From Streptomyces sp. NBC_00490 (GTDB lineage Bacteria > Actinomycetota > Actinomycetes > Streptomycetales > Streptomycetaceae): a DNA stretch of 64,000 bases. The stretch is from contig NZ_CP107869.1 in NCBI RefSeq assembly GCF_036013645.1, positions 4,898,001-4,962,000 of the forward strand, given 5' to 3'. This document shows, piece after piece, positions 8,679-16,759 of this stretch (positions are counted from its first letter, which is position 1; the number at the start of each line of letters is the position of its first letter). The position numbers and the translations under genes are program-made. The notes beneath the pieces are model-generated. The model was not told the DNA's origin. It saw only the letters and a program-made list of their open reading frames with translations, and did not search any database.

Positions 8679-10337
8679 GTGAACGGACCGCTGATCGTCC
8701 AGTCCGACAAGACTCTGCTCCTGGAGGTCGACCACGAGCAGGCCGACGAGTGCCGTCGGGCCATCGCGCCGTTCGCGGAGCTGGAGCGGGCGCCGGAGCA
8801 CATCCACACCTACCGGGTGACGCCGCTGGGGCTGTGGAACGCCCGGGCCGCCGGGCATGACGCCGAGCAGGTCGTCGACGCCCTGGTGCAGTACAGCCGG
8901 TATCCGGTGCCGCACGCGCTGCTCGTCGACGTCGCCGAGACCATGGACCGGTACGGGCGGCTGACGCTCAGCAAGCACCCCGCGCACGGGCTGGTGCTCA
9001 CGACCACCGACCGGCCGGTGCTGGAGGAGATCCTGCGCTCGAAGCGGATCGCTCCGCTCGTCGGTGCCCGGCTCGACCCCGACACCGTCGCCGTGCACCC
9101 CTCGGAGCGCGGGCAGATCAAGCAGACCCTGCTGAAGCTGGGCTGGCCGGCCGAGGACCTCGCGGGGTACGTCGACGGCGAGGCGCACCCGATCGAGCTG
9201 GACGAGGACGGATGGGCGCTGCGGCCCTATCAGAAGCAGGCCGTGGAGAACTTCTGGCACGGCGGCAGCGGGGTCGTCGTCCTGCCCTGTGGCGCGGGCA
9301 AGACTCTGGTCGGTGCCGGGGCCATGGCGCAGGCGAAGTCCACCACCCTCATCCTCGTCACCAACACCGTCTCGGCCCGGCAGTGGAAGCACGAGCTGGT
9401 GAAGCGGACCTCGCTGACCGAGGAGGAGATCGGCGAGTACAGCGGGACGCGCAAGGAGATCCGGCCCGTCACCATCGCCACGTACCAGGTGCTCACCACC
9501 AGACGGAAGGGTGTCTATCCGCATCTGGAGCTCTTCGACTCCCGGGACTGGGGGCTGATCCTCTACGACGAGGTGCATCTGCTGCCGGCTCCCGTCTTCA
9601 AGTTCACGGCGGATCTGCAGGCGCGGCGGCGGCTCGGGCTGACCGCGACGCTGGTGCGGGAGGACGGGCGGGAGTCGGACGTCTTCTCGCTCATCGGGCC
9701 CAAGCGCTTCGACGCGCCCTGGAAGGAGATCGAGGCGCAGGGGTACATCGCGCCCGCCGACTGTGTCGAGGTCCGGGTCAATCTCACCGACTCCGAGCGG
9801 CTCGCGTACGCCACCGCCGAGCAGGAGGAGAAGTACCGCTTCTGTGCGACGACCGCGACGAAGCGGAAGGTCACGGAGGCGCTGGTCAAGCGCTTCGCGG
9901 GACAGCAGACCCTGGTGATCGGCCAGTACATCGACCAGCTCGACGAGCTCGGCGAGCATCTGAACGCGCCCGTCATCAAGGGCGAGACCTCCAACGCCCA
10001 GCGCGAGAAGCTCTTCGACTCCTTCCGGCAGGGCGAGATCAGCGTGCTGGTGGTGTCGAAGGTCGCGAACTTCTCGATCGACCTGCCGGAGGCGACGGTC
10101 GCCATCCAGGTGTCGGGCACCTTCGGGTCGCGGCAGGAGGAGGCACAGCGGCTGGGCCGGGTGCTGCGGCCGAAGGCGGACGGCCACCAGGCGCACTTCT
10201 ACTCCGTCGTCGCCCGGGACACCATCGACCAGGACTTCGCGGCGCACCGGCAGCGGTTCCTGGCCGAGCAGGGGTACGCCTACCGGATCGTGGACGCGGA
10301 CGAGCTGCTGGCGGGCGACAAGGGCACCGAGGGCTGA
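8679..10337 (+). CDS. DNA repair helicase XPB (SF2)
   Basis: A 552-residue superfamily 2 helicase of the bacterial XPB/ERCC3 type, expected to unwind DNA 3' to 5' using ATP. The N-terminal ~190 residues match the damage-recognition-like region. Walker A PCGAGKT is at residues 203-209, the DEVH box at 297-300, motif III LTATLVRED follows, and motif VI QRLGRVLRP is near 490-498, so the ATPase is intact. The GTG at 8679 follows a GGGAAG ribosome-binding site. The companion WYL-domain protein is encoded just upstream, as in mycobacteria. Its in vivo role in bacteria is not settled. Confidence 0.93.
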   Translation: MNGPLIVQSDKTLLLEVDHEQADECRRAIAPFAELERAPEHIHTYRVTPLGLWNARAAGHDAEQVVDALVQYSRYPVPHALLVDVAETMDRYGRLTLSKHPAHGLVLTTTDRPVLEEILRSKRIAPLVGARLDPDTVAVHPSERGQIKQTLLKLGWPAEDLAGYVDGEAHPIELDEDGWALRPYQKQAVENFWHGGSGVVVLPCGAGKTLVGAGAMAQAKSTTLILVTNTVSARQWKHELVKRTSLTEEEIGEYSGTRKEIRPVTIATYQVLTTRRKGVYPHLELFDSRDWGLILYDEVHLLPAPVFKFTADLQARRRLGLTATLVREDGRESDVFSLIGPKRFDAPWKEIEAQGYIAPADCVEVRVNLTDSERLAYATAEQEEKYRFCATTATKRKVTEALVKRFAGQQTLVIGQYIDQLDELGEHLNAPVIKGETSNAQREKLFDSFRQGEISVLVVSKVANFSIDLPEATVAIQVSGTFGSRQEEAQRLGRVLRPKADGHQAHFYSVVARDTIDQDFAAHRQRFLAEQGYAYRIVDADELLAGDKGTEG

Positions 10338-10352
10338 CGGACGCCGGGCGTC

Positions 10353-10535
10353 CTACCTGCGGCGGACGCCCGCGTCCTCGGCGTACTCGCCGAGTACGAC
10401 CACGTCGAAGGCGGCGCCCGCGAAGACGCGGATCGCGCGCAGGGCGTTGCCGAGGCGGTGGCCGGCGTGGCCGTCGGAAAGGGAGGTCGCTCCGGAAGGG
10501 CGACCGGGGGCCGGGGTGAAGGTCGCTGCACTCAT
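10353..10535 (-). CDS. Small hypothetical protein (60 aa)
   Basis: A 60-residue frame from an ATG at 10535. The C-terminal half (HRLGNALRAIRVFAGAAFDVVVLGEYAEDAGVRRR) looks like a conserved short helix-strand unit. It ends only 15 bases from the stop of the convergent XPB gene. I recognise no domain. It is called because codon use has the G/C-rich third positions of its neighbours and the ending reads like a real protein, but it remains uncertain. Confidence 0.5.
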   Translation of the reverse strand: MSAATFTPAPGRPSGATSLSDGHAGHRLGNALRAIRVFAGAAFDVVVLGEYAEDAGVRRR

Positions 10536-10842
10536 GTCCCCATGGTGGCTCGCGGGGCATAAGGAGGGCATCGGCCCCAAGTCCCCACTTCCCGTGCTAC
10601 CTGGGTACACCCTGGGGGTGGAGTCTCCCCCAGCGGACCGAGGGGCGATCCCCTAGGGGGCGCGGACAGGGGCACGGACAGAGGGCACGGACCGAGGGCG
10701 CGGAAAACGGTTGGCCCTCGCACCCGCCGTCCCTCTAGAATCCCCGCTCTTGCCCGCCTCCCACCCGGAGTGCCGCCGACCGGACGGAAACCGGTCGGCA
10801 TGCCGCAGCATCCCAGCCCGCAGCACCTTCGGAGGCACCCCC
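10536..10842 (+). promoter_or_regulatory. helD leader: candidate promoter and hairpin
   Basis: This 307-base gap has no convincing gene. A candidate promoter is TTGGCC (10711-10716), 19 bases, TAGAAT (10736-10741). It would give an untranslated leader of about 95 bases. The leader holds a perfect 9-base inverted repeat, GCCGACCGG (10775-10783) and CCGGTCGGC (10791-10799), with a 7-base loop. Upstream are an imperfect tandem repeat of about 13 bases (GGGCACGGAC units, 10660-10703) and GC-rich hairpins near 10610-10660. No rifamycin-associated element was seen. Confidence 0.45.
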
Positions 10843-12888
10843 TTGTCCACGCCCGTCGACGACCCCCTCGGCCGCGAACGCTCCCATCTCGCCCGGTCCC
10901 GGGCCGCCCTGCGCGCCATGCGTGAGGACGCCGAGTCCCTCGACATCAGCGACGTGACCGCGAACTGGGTCAACGCCCAGATCCTGGAGCGCCAGATCGG
11001 GGAGCGCATCAAGGCGCTGGCCGATCTCAGTGACACCCCCCTGTTCTTCGGCCGCCTCGACTATCTGCACGCGCCCGGTGTCGATCTGGCCGAGGGCGCG
11101 GAGGGTGAGCGCTTCTACATCGGGCGCCGCCATGTGCACGACCAGGGCGGCGACCCCATGGTGATCGACTGGCGGGCGCCGGTCTCGCAGCCGTTCTACC
11201 GGGCGTCCAAGAAGGACCCGATGGACATCGCGCTGCGCCGACGCTTCGGGTACACCCGCGGGGACATCACCGCGTACGAGGACGAGCACCTCTCCGACCC
11301 CGCCGAGGCGGCCACCACCAGCAAGCTCCTCCAGCAGGAGATCGAGCGGCCCCGCGTCGGCCCCATGCGCGACATCGTCGCCACGATCCAGCCCGAGCAG
11401 GACGAGATCGTGCGGTCCGGGCTCGGCGGGACCGTGTGCGTGCAGGGAGGTCCGGGGACCGGGAAGACCGCCGTCGGACTGCACCGGGTCGCCTATCTCC
11501 TCTACGCCCATCGCGAGCGGCTGGCCCGTACCGGCACCCTCGTCATCGGGCCGAACCGGTCCTTCCTGCACTACATCGAGCAGGTCCTGCCGGCGCTCGG
11601 CGAGCTGGCGGTCAAGCAGGCCACCGTCGACGACCTGGTCGCCGGAAAGGTCGAGGTGCGGGGCACCGACGACGCGGCCGCGGCGGTCATCAAGGGCGAC
11701 GCCCGGATGGCGGAAGTGCTCCGGCGGGCCGTGTACGCGCATGTCACCCTGCCCACCGAGCCGGTCGTCGTCGTGCGCGGGTCGCGGCGGTGGCGGGTCC
11801 CGGCGTACGAACTCGAGGACATCGTCCGTGAGTTGCTGGACCGCGACATCCGCTACGGCGCCGCCCGCGACGCCCTCCCGCAGCGCATCGCGCACGCCGT
11901 GCTGGTGCAGATGGAGCGTTCCGGGGAGGCCCCGGACGACCGGGTGCAGGACGCGGTGGCCCGCAACAGCGCGGTGAAGGCGGCCGTGAAGGAGATCTGG
12001 CCGCCCGTCGACCCGGCCAGGCTGGTGCTGCGGCTGCTGACGGACGCGGACTTCCTCGCCGTGCACGCGGACGGGGTGCTCGACGAGGACGAGCAGAAGA
12101 CGATCCTCGCGGCGAAGCCCGCCCGGTCCGTGAAGGCGGCCAAGTGGTCGGCCGCGGACGCGGTGCTGATCGACGAGGCGACGGACGTCGTCGAGCGCAC
12201 GCACTCGCTCGGCCATGTGGTGCTGGACGAGGCGCAGGACCTCTCCCCGATGCAGTACCGGGCGGTCGGCCGCCGCTGCACCACCGGTTCCGCGACGGTT
12301 CTCGGCGATCTCGCGCAGGGCACCACGCCCTGGGCGACCCGGAGTTGGGACGAGGCGCTCGCGCATCTGGGGAAGGCGGACGGGGTCATCGAGGAGCTGA
12401 CGGCCGGATTCCGGGTGCCGACGGATGTCATCACGTACGCCTCCCGGCTGCTGCCGCACATCGCGCCGGGGCTGACTCCGGTGGCGTCGGTGCGGGAGAA
12501 CCCGGGGTTCTTCGAGGTGCGTGAGATCGGCGACACGGCGGAAGTCGTCGCCGCCTGCGAGGAGTTGCTGGCCAACGAGGGCTCGACGGGGCTGATCGCG
12601 GCGGATGCCCGGATTCCGGTGCTGGCGGAGGCGCTGGCGGCGGCGGGTATCGGATATCTGGCGCCGGGTGAGGAGACGACCGAGGAGACCCGCCTGACCC
12701 TGGTCCCCGCGTCCCTCGCCAAGGGTCTGGAGTACGACTACGTGGTCCTGGACGAGCCGCAGGCGGTGGTGGACGGTGAGCCCGATGAGCGCACGGGTCT
12801 GCGGCGCCTGTACGTCGGGCTCACGCGAGCGGTGTCGGGGTTGATCGTGACCCATGCGGGGCCGCTGCCGCGGGAGCTCGCGGGGTGA
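10843..12888 (+). CDS. helD: HelD-like RNA polymerase recycling ATPase (UvrD/Rep family)
   Basis: A 681-residue superfamily 1 ATPase. Walker A GGPGTGKT lies at residues 202-209 and the motif II DEAQD at 462-466; motif VI-like YVGLTRAVSG is near the end. The N-terminal ~200 residues form the coiled-coil arm that in HelD enters RNA polymerase. The protein is therefore best read as an actinobacterial HelD that releases stalled RNA polymerase from DNA, rather than a DNA helicase. The start is an unusual TTG at 10843, fixed by a GGAGG seven bases upstream (10831-10835). The longer open frame to 10711 lacks such a site. Some relatives (HelR) give rifamycin tolerance. Confidence 0.87.
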   Translation: MSTPVDDPLGRERSHLARSRAALRAMREDAESLDISDVTANWVNAQILERQIGERIKALADLSDTPLFFGRLDYLHAPGVDLAEGAEGERFYIGRRHVHDQGGDPMVIDWRAPVSQPFYRASKKDPMDIALRRRFGYTRGDITAYEDEHLSDPAEAATTSKLLQQEIERPRVGPMRDIVATIQPEQDEIVRSGLGGTVCVQGGPGTGKTAVGLHRVAYLLYAHRERLARTGTLVIGPNRSFLHYIEQVLPALGELAVKQATVDDLVAGKVEVRGTDDAAAAVIKGDARMAEVLRRAVYAHVTLPTEPVVVVRGSRRWRVPAYELEDIVRELLDRDIRYGAARDALPQRIAHAVLVQMERSGEAPDDRVQDAVARNSAVKAAVKEIWPPVDPARLVLRLLTDADFLAVHADGVLDEDEQKTILAAKPARSVKAAKWSAADAVLIDEATDVVERTHSLGHVVLDEAQDLSPMQYRAVGRRCTTGSATVLGDLAQGTTPWATRSWDEALAHLGKADGVIEELTAGFRVPTDVITYASRLLPHIAPGLTPVASVRENPGFFEVREIGDTAEVVAACEELLANEGSTGLIAADARIPVLAEALAAAGIGYLAPGEETTEETRLTLVPASLAKGLEYDYVVLDEPQAVVDGEPDERTGLRRLYVGLTRAVSGLIVTHAGPLPRELAG

Positions 12889-12914
12889 TCACGGGGTAGC
12901 GGGGGCCTCTCGGG

Positions 12915-13196
12915 GTGCGTCGCCGGGTGCGGGTGCGTGGGGGCTTGTCGCGCAGTTCCCCGCGCCCCTGGGTGGGAGCCGCAGCGCCTGTTCAGCTGTT
13001 CGCGGCGCCCCTGGGCCGAGCCGCCAGCGTGCGTTGCCGGGTGCGGGTGCGTGGGGGCTTGTCGCGCAGTTCCCCGCGCCCCTGGGCGGGTGTCGGCGGC
13101 GTTCGTTCAACAGTGCGCGGCATCTCTGGGTGGGTGCCGCAGCGCCTGTTCAGCTGTTCGCGGCGTCCCTGGGTGGGTGTCCGCAGCGCCCGTTCA
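12915..13196. repeat. Mosaic array of intergenic repeats between helD and cutC
   Basis: The 305-base gap contains two copies of a ~57-base unit (12915-12971 and 13029-13085, period 114, one mismatch noted). Each copy ends in the GGGGCTTGTCGCGCAGTTCC element common in Streptomyces intergenic DNA. Interleaved are two copies of a 30-base unit starting GCCGCAGCGCCTGTTCAGCT (12978-13007 and 13136-13165), and a partial third that runs into the cutC stop codon (13178-13196). Open frames across it are low-complexity and not credible genes. Confidence 0.85.
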
Positions 13197-13904
13197 GAGG
13201 CGGTCCTGGCCGACCTCGCCGTCCAGCGCCCTGCGCCATTCCGCCACCGCCTTCGTCGACACCGGGTGGTTCCAGCCTTGTGGTCTTGCTGCTCCGCCGA
13301 TGTGGAAGGCGTCGATGCCGGCGGTGCGGAGGGTCGGTACGTGGTGGAGGGTCAGGCCGCCGCCGACCAGGAGCTGCTGCTCGTATCCGGGCTCCCCGCG
13401 GCGCTGCGCCTCGGCGAGCAGCGTGGGGAGGCCGGTGTCCACGCCGGACGCGGATCCGGCCGTGAGGTAGGTGTCCAGGCCGGGGAGGTCCGCCAGCTGT
13501 TTGCGCAGGGCGTCCCGGTCGGTGGCGTGGTCGATGGCGCGGTGGAAGGTCCAGCGGCATCCGTCCAGCTCGGCGACCACGCGCTCCACGGCCCCCAGGT
13601 CCACACCGCCGTCGGCGTCGAGGAAGCCGAGGACGAACTCCTGCGCCCCGGCCTCCCGCAGCTCGCGCGCGGCCCGGACCACCCGGGAGACGTCCCCCGC
13701 GTCGAAGCCGTCGGCGAGCCGCAGCATCACCCGCAGCGCGATGTCGACGGCCCCGCGGATCCCGGCGAACGTGGCGGCCGGCGGGGTCAGCCCGTCGGCC
13801 GCCATGTCGGTGACCAGCTCAAGGCGGTCCGCGCCTCCGGCCTGGGCGGCGACGGCGTCCTCGACGTCGAGGGCGATCACCTCCAGGACTGCACGCTTGC
13901 TCAT
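13194..13904 (-). CDS. cutC: CutC-family protein
   Basis: A 236-residue TIM-barrel protein of the CutC family. Conserved pieces include EVIALDVEDAVAAQAGGADR at the N-terminus, FHRAIDH in the middle, and LLVGGGLTLHHVPTL near the end. The family was named for copper tolerance in E. coli, but its biochemical role is uncertain. The third helix-strand region includes LTAGSASGVDTG, the usual phosphate-binding-like loop. The ATG at 13904 gives the normal length. A sequence closely resembling a DasR site lies 23 bases upstream, which would place it with amino-sugar genes rather than copper genes. Confidence 0.88.
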   Translation of the reverse strand: MSKRAVLEVIALDVEDAVAAQAGGADRLELVTDMAADGLTPPAATFAGIRGAVDIALRVMLRLADGFDAGDVSRVVRAARELREAGAQEFVLGFLDADGGVDLGAVERVVAELDGCRWTFHRAIDHATDRDALRKQLADLPGLDTYLTAGSASGVDTGLPTLLAEAQRRGEPGYEQQLLVGGGLTLHHVPTLRTAGIDAFHIGGAARPQGWNHPVSTKAVAEWRRALDGEVGQDRL

Positions 13905-13926
13905 GGGACCCCATTCGTCGGCGGCT

Positions 13927-13942
13927 ACAGGTCTAGTCCAAT
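13927..13942. promoter_or_regulatory. DasR-like operator upstream of cutC
   Basis: The 16 bases ACAGGTCTAGTCCAAT match 13 of 16 positions of the DasR consensus A(G/C)TGGTCTAGACCA(G/C)T. They are identical at 14 of 16 positions to the reverse complement of the site at 35835-35850 between the sugar-binding protein and nagK. The location just before the cutC start suits a repressor site. Confidence 0.55.
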
Positions 13943-14002
13943 CTCAGACTACGCCCGCGGCCGCCGCGCCCGCGACAAGATCGGCCCCGCCCGGGGGTGA
14001 AC

Positions 14003-14668
14003 TCAGCCGAAGATGTTCAGCTCCGCCGCCTCCGCCCCGGCCAGCTCGAACGTCCTCCCCTCCACCGGCCGCCCCGCGTACAGCCGTACGAGCGTGGCCG
14101 CGTCCCCGATGAACCGCGCCGGCGTCCGCTCCCCCGACACCGCTCCCAGCGTGAGCGGCTCGTCCACGTCGTCGAGGTCGGCGTGCAACGGCAGCCGCCC
14201 CTGCTCGCGGGTGATCCGGGTGAGCAGCGCGAGGGCGTGCGGCAGCCCGGGGCCGGCGTACGCGCCCGGCTCCCCGAGGACGTCCCGTACGTCCCCGCCG
14301 TGCACCCACTCGCCCACGGCGACCAGGTCGAGCACCCCGCCCGCCTTCGCGATCGCCGGGCCCGCCTCGGTCATACCGCGCTCCAGCTCGTCGACGATCC
14401 GCGCGTTGGTCCAGTCGGCGCGCTCGGCGATGTCCCGGTCGTTGCACTCGGGCGAGAACACACCCTTCTCGAACCGGCTCTCCACCACCCGCATCAGCGC
14501 GGACGAACAGTGCGCGAGGACCTCCCGTACGGTCCAGCCCGGACACCCGGCGGTCGGCAGGGCGAAGTCCTGGTCGGGCCGGGACCGCAGCAGCGGGATC
14601 AGCGCGTCGCGCTCGGTGGTCAGGAGGAGTCCGGGCAGTTCGGGGTCGCGTACGTCAGCAGAAGTCAT
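14003..14668 (-). CDS. MDMPI-fold protein (maleylpyruvate-isomerase-like, DinB superfamily)
   Basis: A 221-residue protein of the mycothiol-dependent maleylpyruvate isomerase N-terminal type. The signature CPGWTVREVLAHCSSAL (helix with His that binds metal) is at residues ~43-60, and GEWVHGGDVRDVLGEPG carries the second His motif. Such proteins often use mycothiol, the low-molecular-weight thiol of actinobacteria, but most have no known substrate. The C-terminal part (about 160-221) is a sterol-carrier-like small domain. It stands alone on the minus strand, diverging from the HD-domain gene at 14732. Confidence 0.8.
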   Translation of the reverse strand: MTSADVRDPELPGLLLTTERDALIPLLRSRPDQDFALPTAGCPGWTVREVLAHCSSALMRVVESRFEKGVFSPECNDRDIAERADWTNARIVDELERGMTEAGPAIAKAGGVLDLVAVGEWVHGGDVRDVLGEPGAYAGPGLPHALALLTRITREQGRLPLHADLDDVDEPLTLGAVSGERTPARFIGDAATLVRLYAGRPVEGRTFELAGAEAAELNIFG

Positions 14669-14731
14669 GACCCCACACGCTAGAGGCCGACGTCCCGGCC
14701 GCGCAGGGGTCGGGCGGGGGAGAATGGGCCC

Positions 14732-15379
14732 ATGGCCGATCTCGACGCCCTGCGCACCCGTTTCGTCCACGCCCTGGAAGCAGCCAGGGGCGCCGGATCC
14801 ACCGGACCCGACGCCACCGCGTACGCCGACGACCTCCTCGCCCGCTGGCAGGAGCCGCAGCGGCGGTACCACACGCTCGCGCACCTCACCGCGGTCCTCG
14901 ACCACGTCGACGTACTGGAGAAGTACGCCGAGGACCCGGACGTGGTCCGCCTCGCGGCCTGGTTCCACGACGCGGTGTATCTGCCCGAGCGCTCGGAGAA
15001 CGAGGAGCGGTCGGCCCGGATCGCCGAACGCGCCCTGTCCGAGGCCGGGTTGCCGCAGGCGCGGACCTCTGAGGTCGCCCGGCTCGTGCGGCTCACCGTC
15101 ACCCACGACCCGGCCGACGGCGACCGCGACGGCCAGGTGCTGTGCGACGCGGACCTGGCGATCCTGGCGGCACCGCCGAAGGCGTACGCCGCCTACACGG
15201 CCGCCGTACGCGAGGAGTACGGCTTCGTGCCGAGCGACGCCTTCCGCGAGGGCCGGGCCGCGGTGCTGCGGCAACTCCTGGAGCTGCCGCGGCTGTTCAG
15301 GACGCCGTACGGACAGGCGGAGTGGGAGGCCACGGCCCGCTACAACCTCGCCGCCGAGCTGGAAATGCTGTCGCCCTGA
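14732..15379 (+). CDS. HD-superfamily metal-dependent phosphohydrolase
   Basis: A 215-residue protein with the HD signature spread as YHTLAHL, WFHDAVY, LTVTHD and LCDADLAIL, giving the His, His-Asp and Asp ligands of a metal-dependent phosphohydrolase. Sequence character fits the predicted metal-dependent HD hydrolases of unknown substrate found across bacteria. The ATG at 14732 follows a GGGGGAG purine stretch. It is followed 26 bases later by the MDMPI-GNAT fusion, so the two may be cotranscribed. Confidence 0.82.
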   Translation: MADLDALRTRFVHALEAARGAGSTGPDATAYADDLLARWQEPQRRYHTLAHLTAVLDHVDVLEKYAEDPDVVRLAAWFHDAVYLPERSENEERSARIAERALSEAGLPQARTSEVARLVRLTVTHDPADGDRDGQVLCDADLAILAAPPKAYAAYTAAVREEYGFVPSDAFREGRAAVLRQLLELPRLFRTPYGQAEWEATARYNLAAELEMLSP

Positions 15380-15405
15380 CGGGTCCGGCCGCTTAGCCTG
15401 CCCGC

Positions 15406-16473
15406 ATGACTGACATGGGTGGGGAACGCGTGACCGAGGCCGTCGAGAGCGCCGTGGCGCTGCTGCGGACGGTGGTGGACCGGGACTGGGAGGGGGTGCC
15501 GGCCGGCCGGGTGGAGTGGAGCTGCCGGACGACGGCGACCCACATCGCGGAGGATCTCATCGCGTACGCGGGGCAGCTGGCGGGCCGGGCGAAGGACGCC
15601 TACGTGCCCTTCGAGATCATCCTCGAAGGGGGCACCGACAACGCCGGCGTCATCCAGGTCATCGAGACCACCGGCGCGCTCTTCGCGACCACCCTGCGCA
15701 CCACCCCGCGCGAGGTCCGCGCCTTCCACCCCTACCCCTTCCGCAGCGCGGGGCGCGAGGGCTTCGCCGCGATGGGCATCGCCGAGGTGCTGCTGCACGC
15801 GCACGACATCGCGGAGGGTCTGGGGCTGGCGTACGAGCCGCCCGCGCATCTCCCCGAGTACGTCCTGACGCGGATCTTCCCGCACGTCCAGCCCGGCCCC
15901 GACCACTGGCGCACCCTGCTGTGGGCCACCGGTCGCGGGGACCTGCCCGGGCGTGCCCCGGTCACCGCGTGGCGCTGGAACAACAACCTCGTGCTCGAGT
16001 CGGACCGGCTCACCCTGGAGGGCGTCTCACCGGCCGCCGCCGCCGACCTGGCCGCGGGGGGTTCCGGCGGGTTCGACTGGGTCGTGGGCGGGCCGTTCCA
16101 GGGGACGCGGGAGGCGTCCGGGATGGTGCTGAAGGCGTACGAAGCGGGCGTGCACCGGCCGGAGTTCGGCCTGTTCGTGCTCGTGCGCCGGGAGGACGAC
16201 CTCGCGATCGGCGGCATGGGCTTCCACGGCGCGCCCGACGAGGAGGGCCGGGTGGAGATCGGCTACGACCTCGTGGAGGGGGCCCGCGGCAGGGGGTACG
16301 CGACGGAGGCGCTGCGCGAGCTGGCGCGGTGGTCGCTGGCGCGGGACGACGTGAACACCCTTTTCGCGACGGTCGAGCGGGCCAACGTCCCCTCCCAAGG
16401 GGTGGTCTCCCGCGCGGGGTTCACCAGGGCGAGCGAGGACGCGGAGGTCCTCGCCTACGAACTGGGCCGCTGA
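15406..16473 (+). CDS. MDMPI/DinB-like domain fused to a GNAT acetyltransferase
   Basis: A 355-residue two-domain protein. Residues 1-~215 are a maleylpyruvate-isomerase/DinB-like domain with WSCRTTATHIAEDLIAYA and GIAEVLLHAHDIAEGLGL, including the metal-binding His motifs. Residues ~216-355 are a GNAT acetyltransferase with the acetyl-CoA loop ARGRGYATEALRELARWSL and the final AGFTRASE strand. Substrates are unknown. The fusion suggests the thiol- or metal-dependent domain and the acetyltransferase act on the same small molecule, which is an inference. A second in-frame ATG nine bases on (15415) is an alternative start. Confidence 0.82.
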   Translation: MTDMGGERVTEAVESAVALLRTVVDRDWEGVPAGRVEWSCRTTATHIAEDLIAYAGQLAGRAKDAYVPFEIILEGGTDNAGVIQVIETTGALFATTLRTTPREVRAFHPYPFRSAGREGFAAMGIAEVLLHAHDIAEGLGLAYEPPAHLPEYVLTRIFPHVQPGPDHWRTLLWATGRGDLPGRAPVTAWRWNNNLVLESDRLTLEGVSPAAAADLAAGGSGGFDWVVGGPFQGTREASGMVLKAYEAGVHRPEFGLFVLVRREDDLAIGGMGFHGAPDEEGRVEIGYDLVEGARGRGYATEALRELARWSLARDDVNTLFATVERANVPSQGVVSRAGFTRASEDAEVLAYELGR

Positions 16474-16480
16474 GTCCCGG

Positions 16481-16759
16481 TCACGAACCGGACTGCGGTT
16501 CGCGCCCCTTGGGCCTGCGCAGACCCGACGCCGTCAGCAGCCGTACCACCTCACGGCTGCTGACCTCGACGGCCCCGGCGGCCACGACGTCCGCGTACCG
16601 GTGCGAGGGGATGTCGTAGTGGTCCCGCTCGAAGGCCCGCCGCGGCACGCCCAACCCGTCGGCGAACGTGTGCAGTTCGTCGTAGGAGACATCGCTCACG
16701 AGGTGCGACCACATGCGGCCGTGGCCGGGCCAGTCGGGCGGGTCGATGTAGACGGTCAC
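16481..16759 (-). CDS. DUF4031-family protein
   Basis: A 92-residue cytosolic protein starting VTVYIDPPDWPGHGRMWSHL, the pattern of the DUF4031 family. Function is unknown. Conserved His residues in GRMWSHL, ELHTFADGLG and DIPSHRY could bind a metal. The GTG start at 16757-16759 overlaps the stop of the upstream gene in a GTGA arrangement, so the two are translationally coupled. Confidence 0.8.
   Translation of the reverse strand: MTVYIDPPDWPGHGRMWSHLVSDVSYDELHTFADGLGVPRRAFERDHYDIPSHRYADVVAAGAVEVSSREVVRLLTASGLRRPKGREPQSGS

Noticed and set aside
10536..10842. Rifamycin-associated element that would mark this HelD as HelR
   Set aside because: No matching inverted repeat was found in the leader, so rifamycin control is not claimed.
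12854..13465. A long open frame rich in repeats such as APVQLFAA
   Set aside because: It is the translation of tandem non-coding repeats and runs into the antisense strand of cutC.
13194..13904. Calling cutC a copper-homeostasis gene from its name
   Set aside because: No copper operator was seen and the nearby site resembles DasR; role left open.
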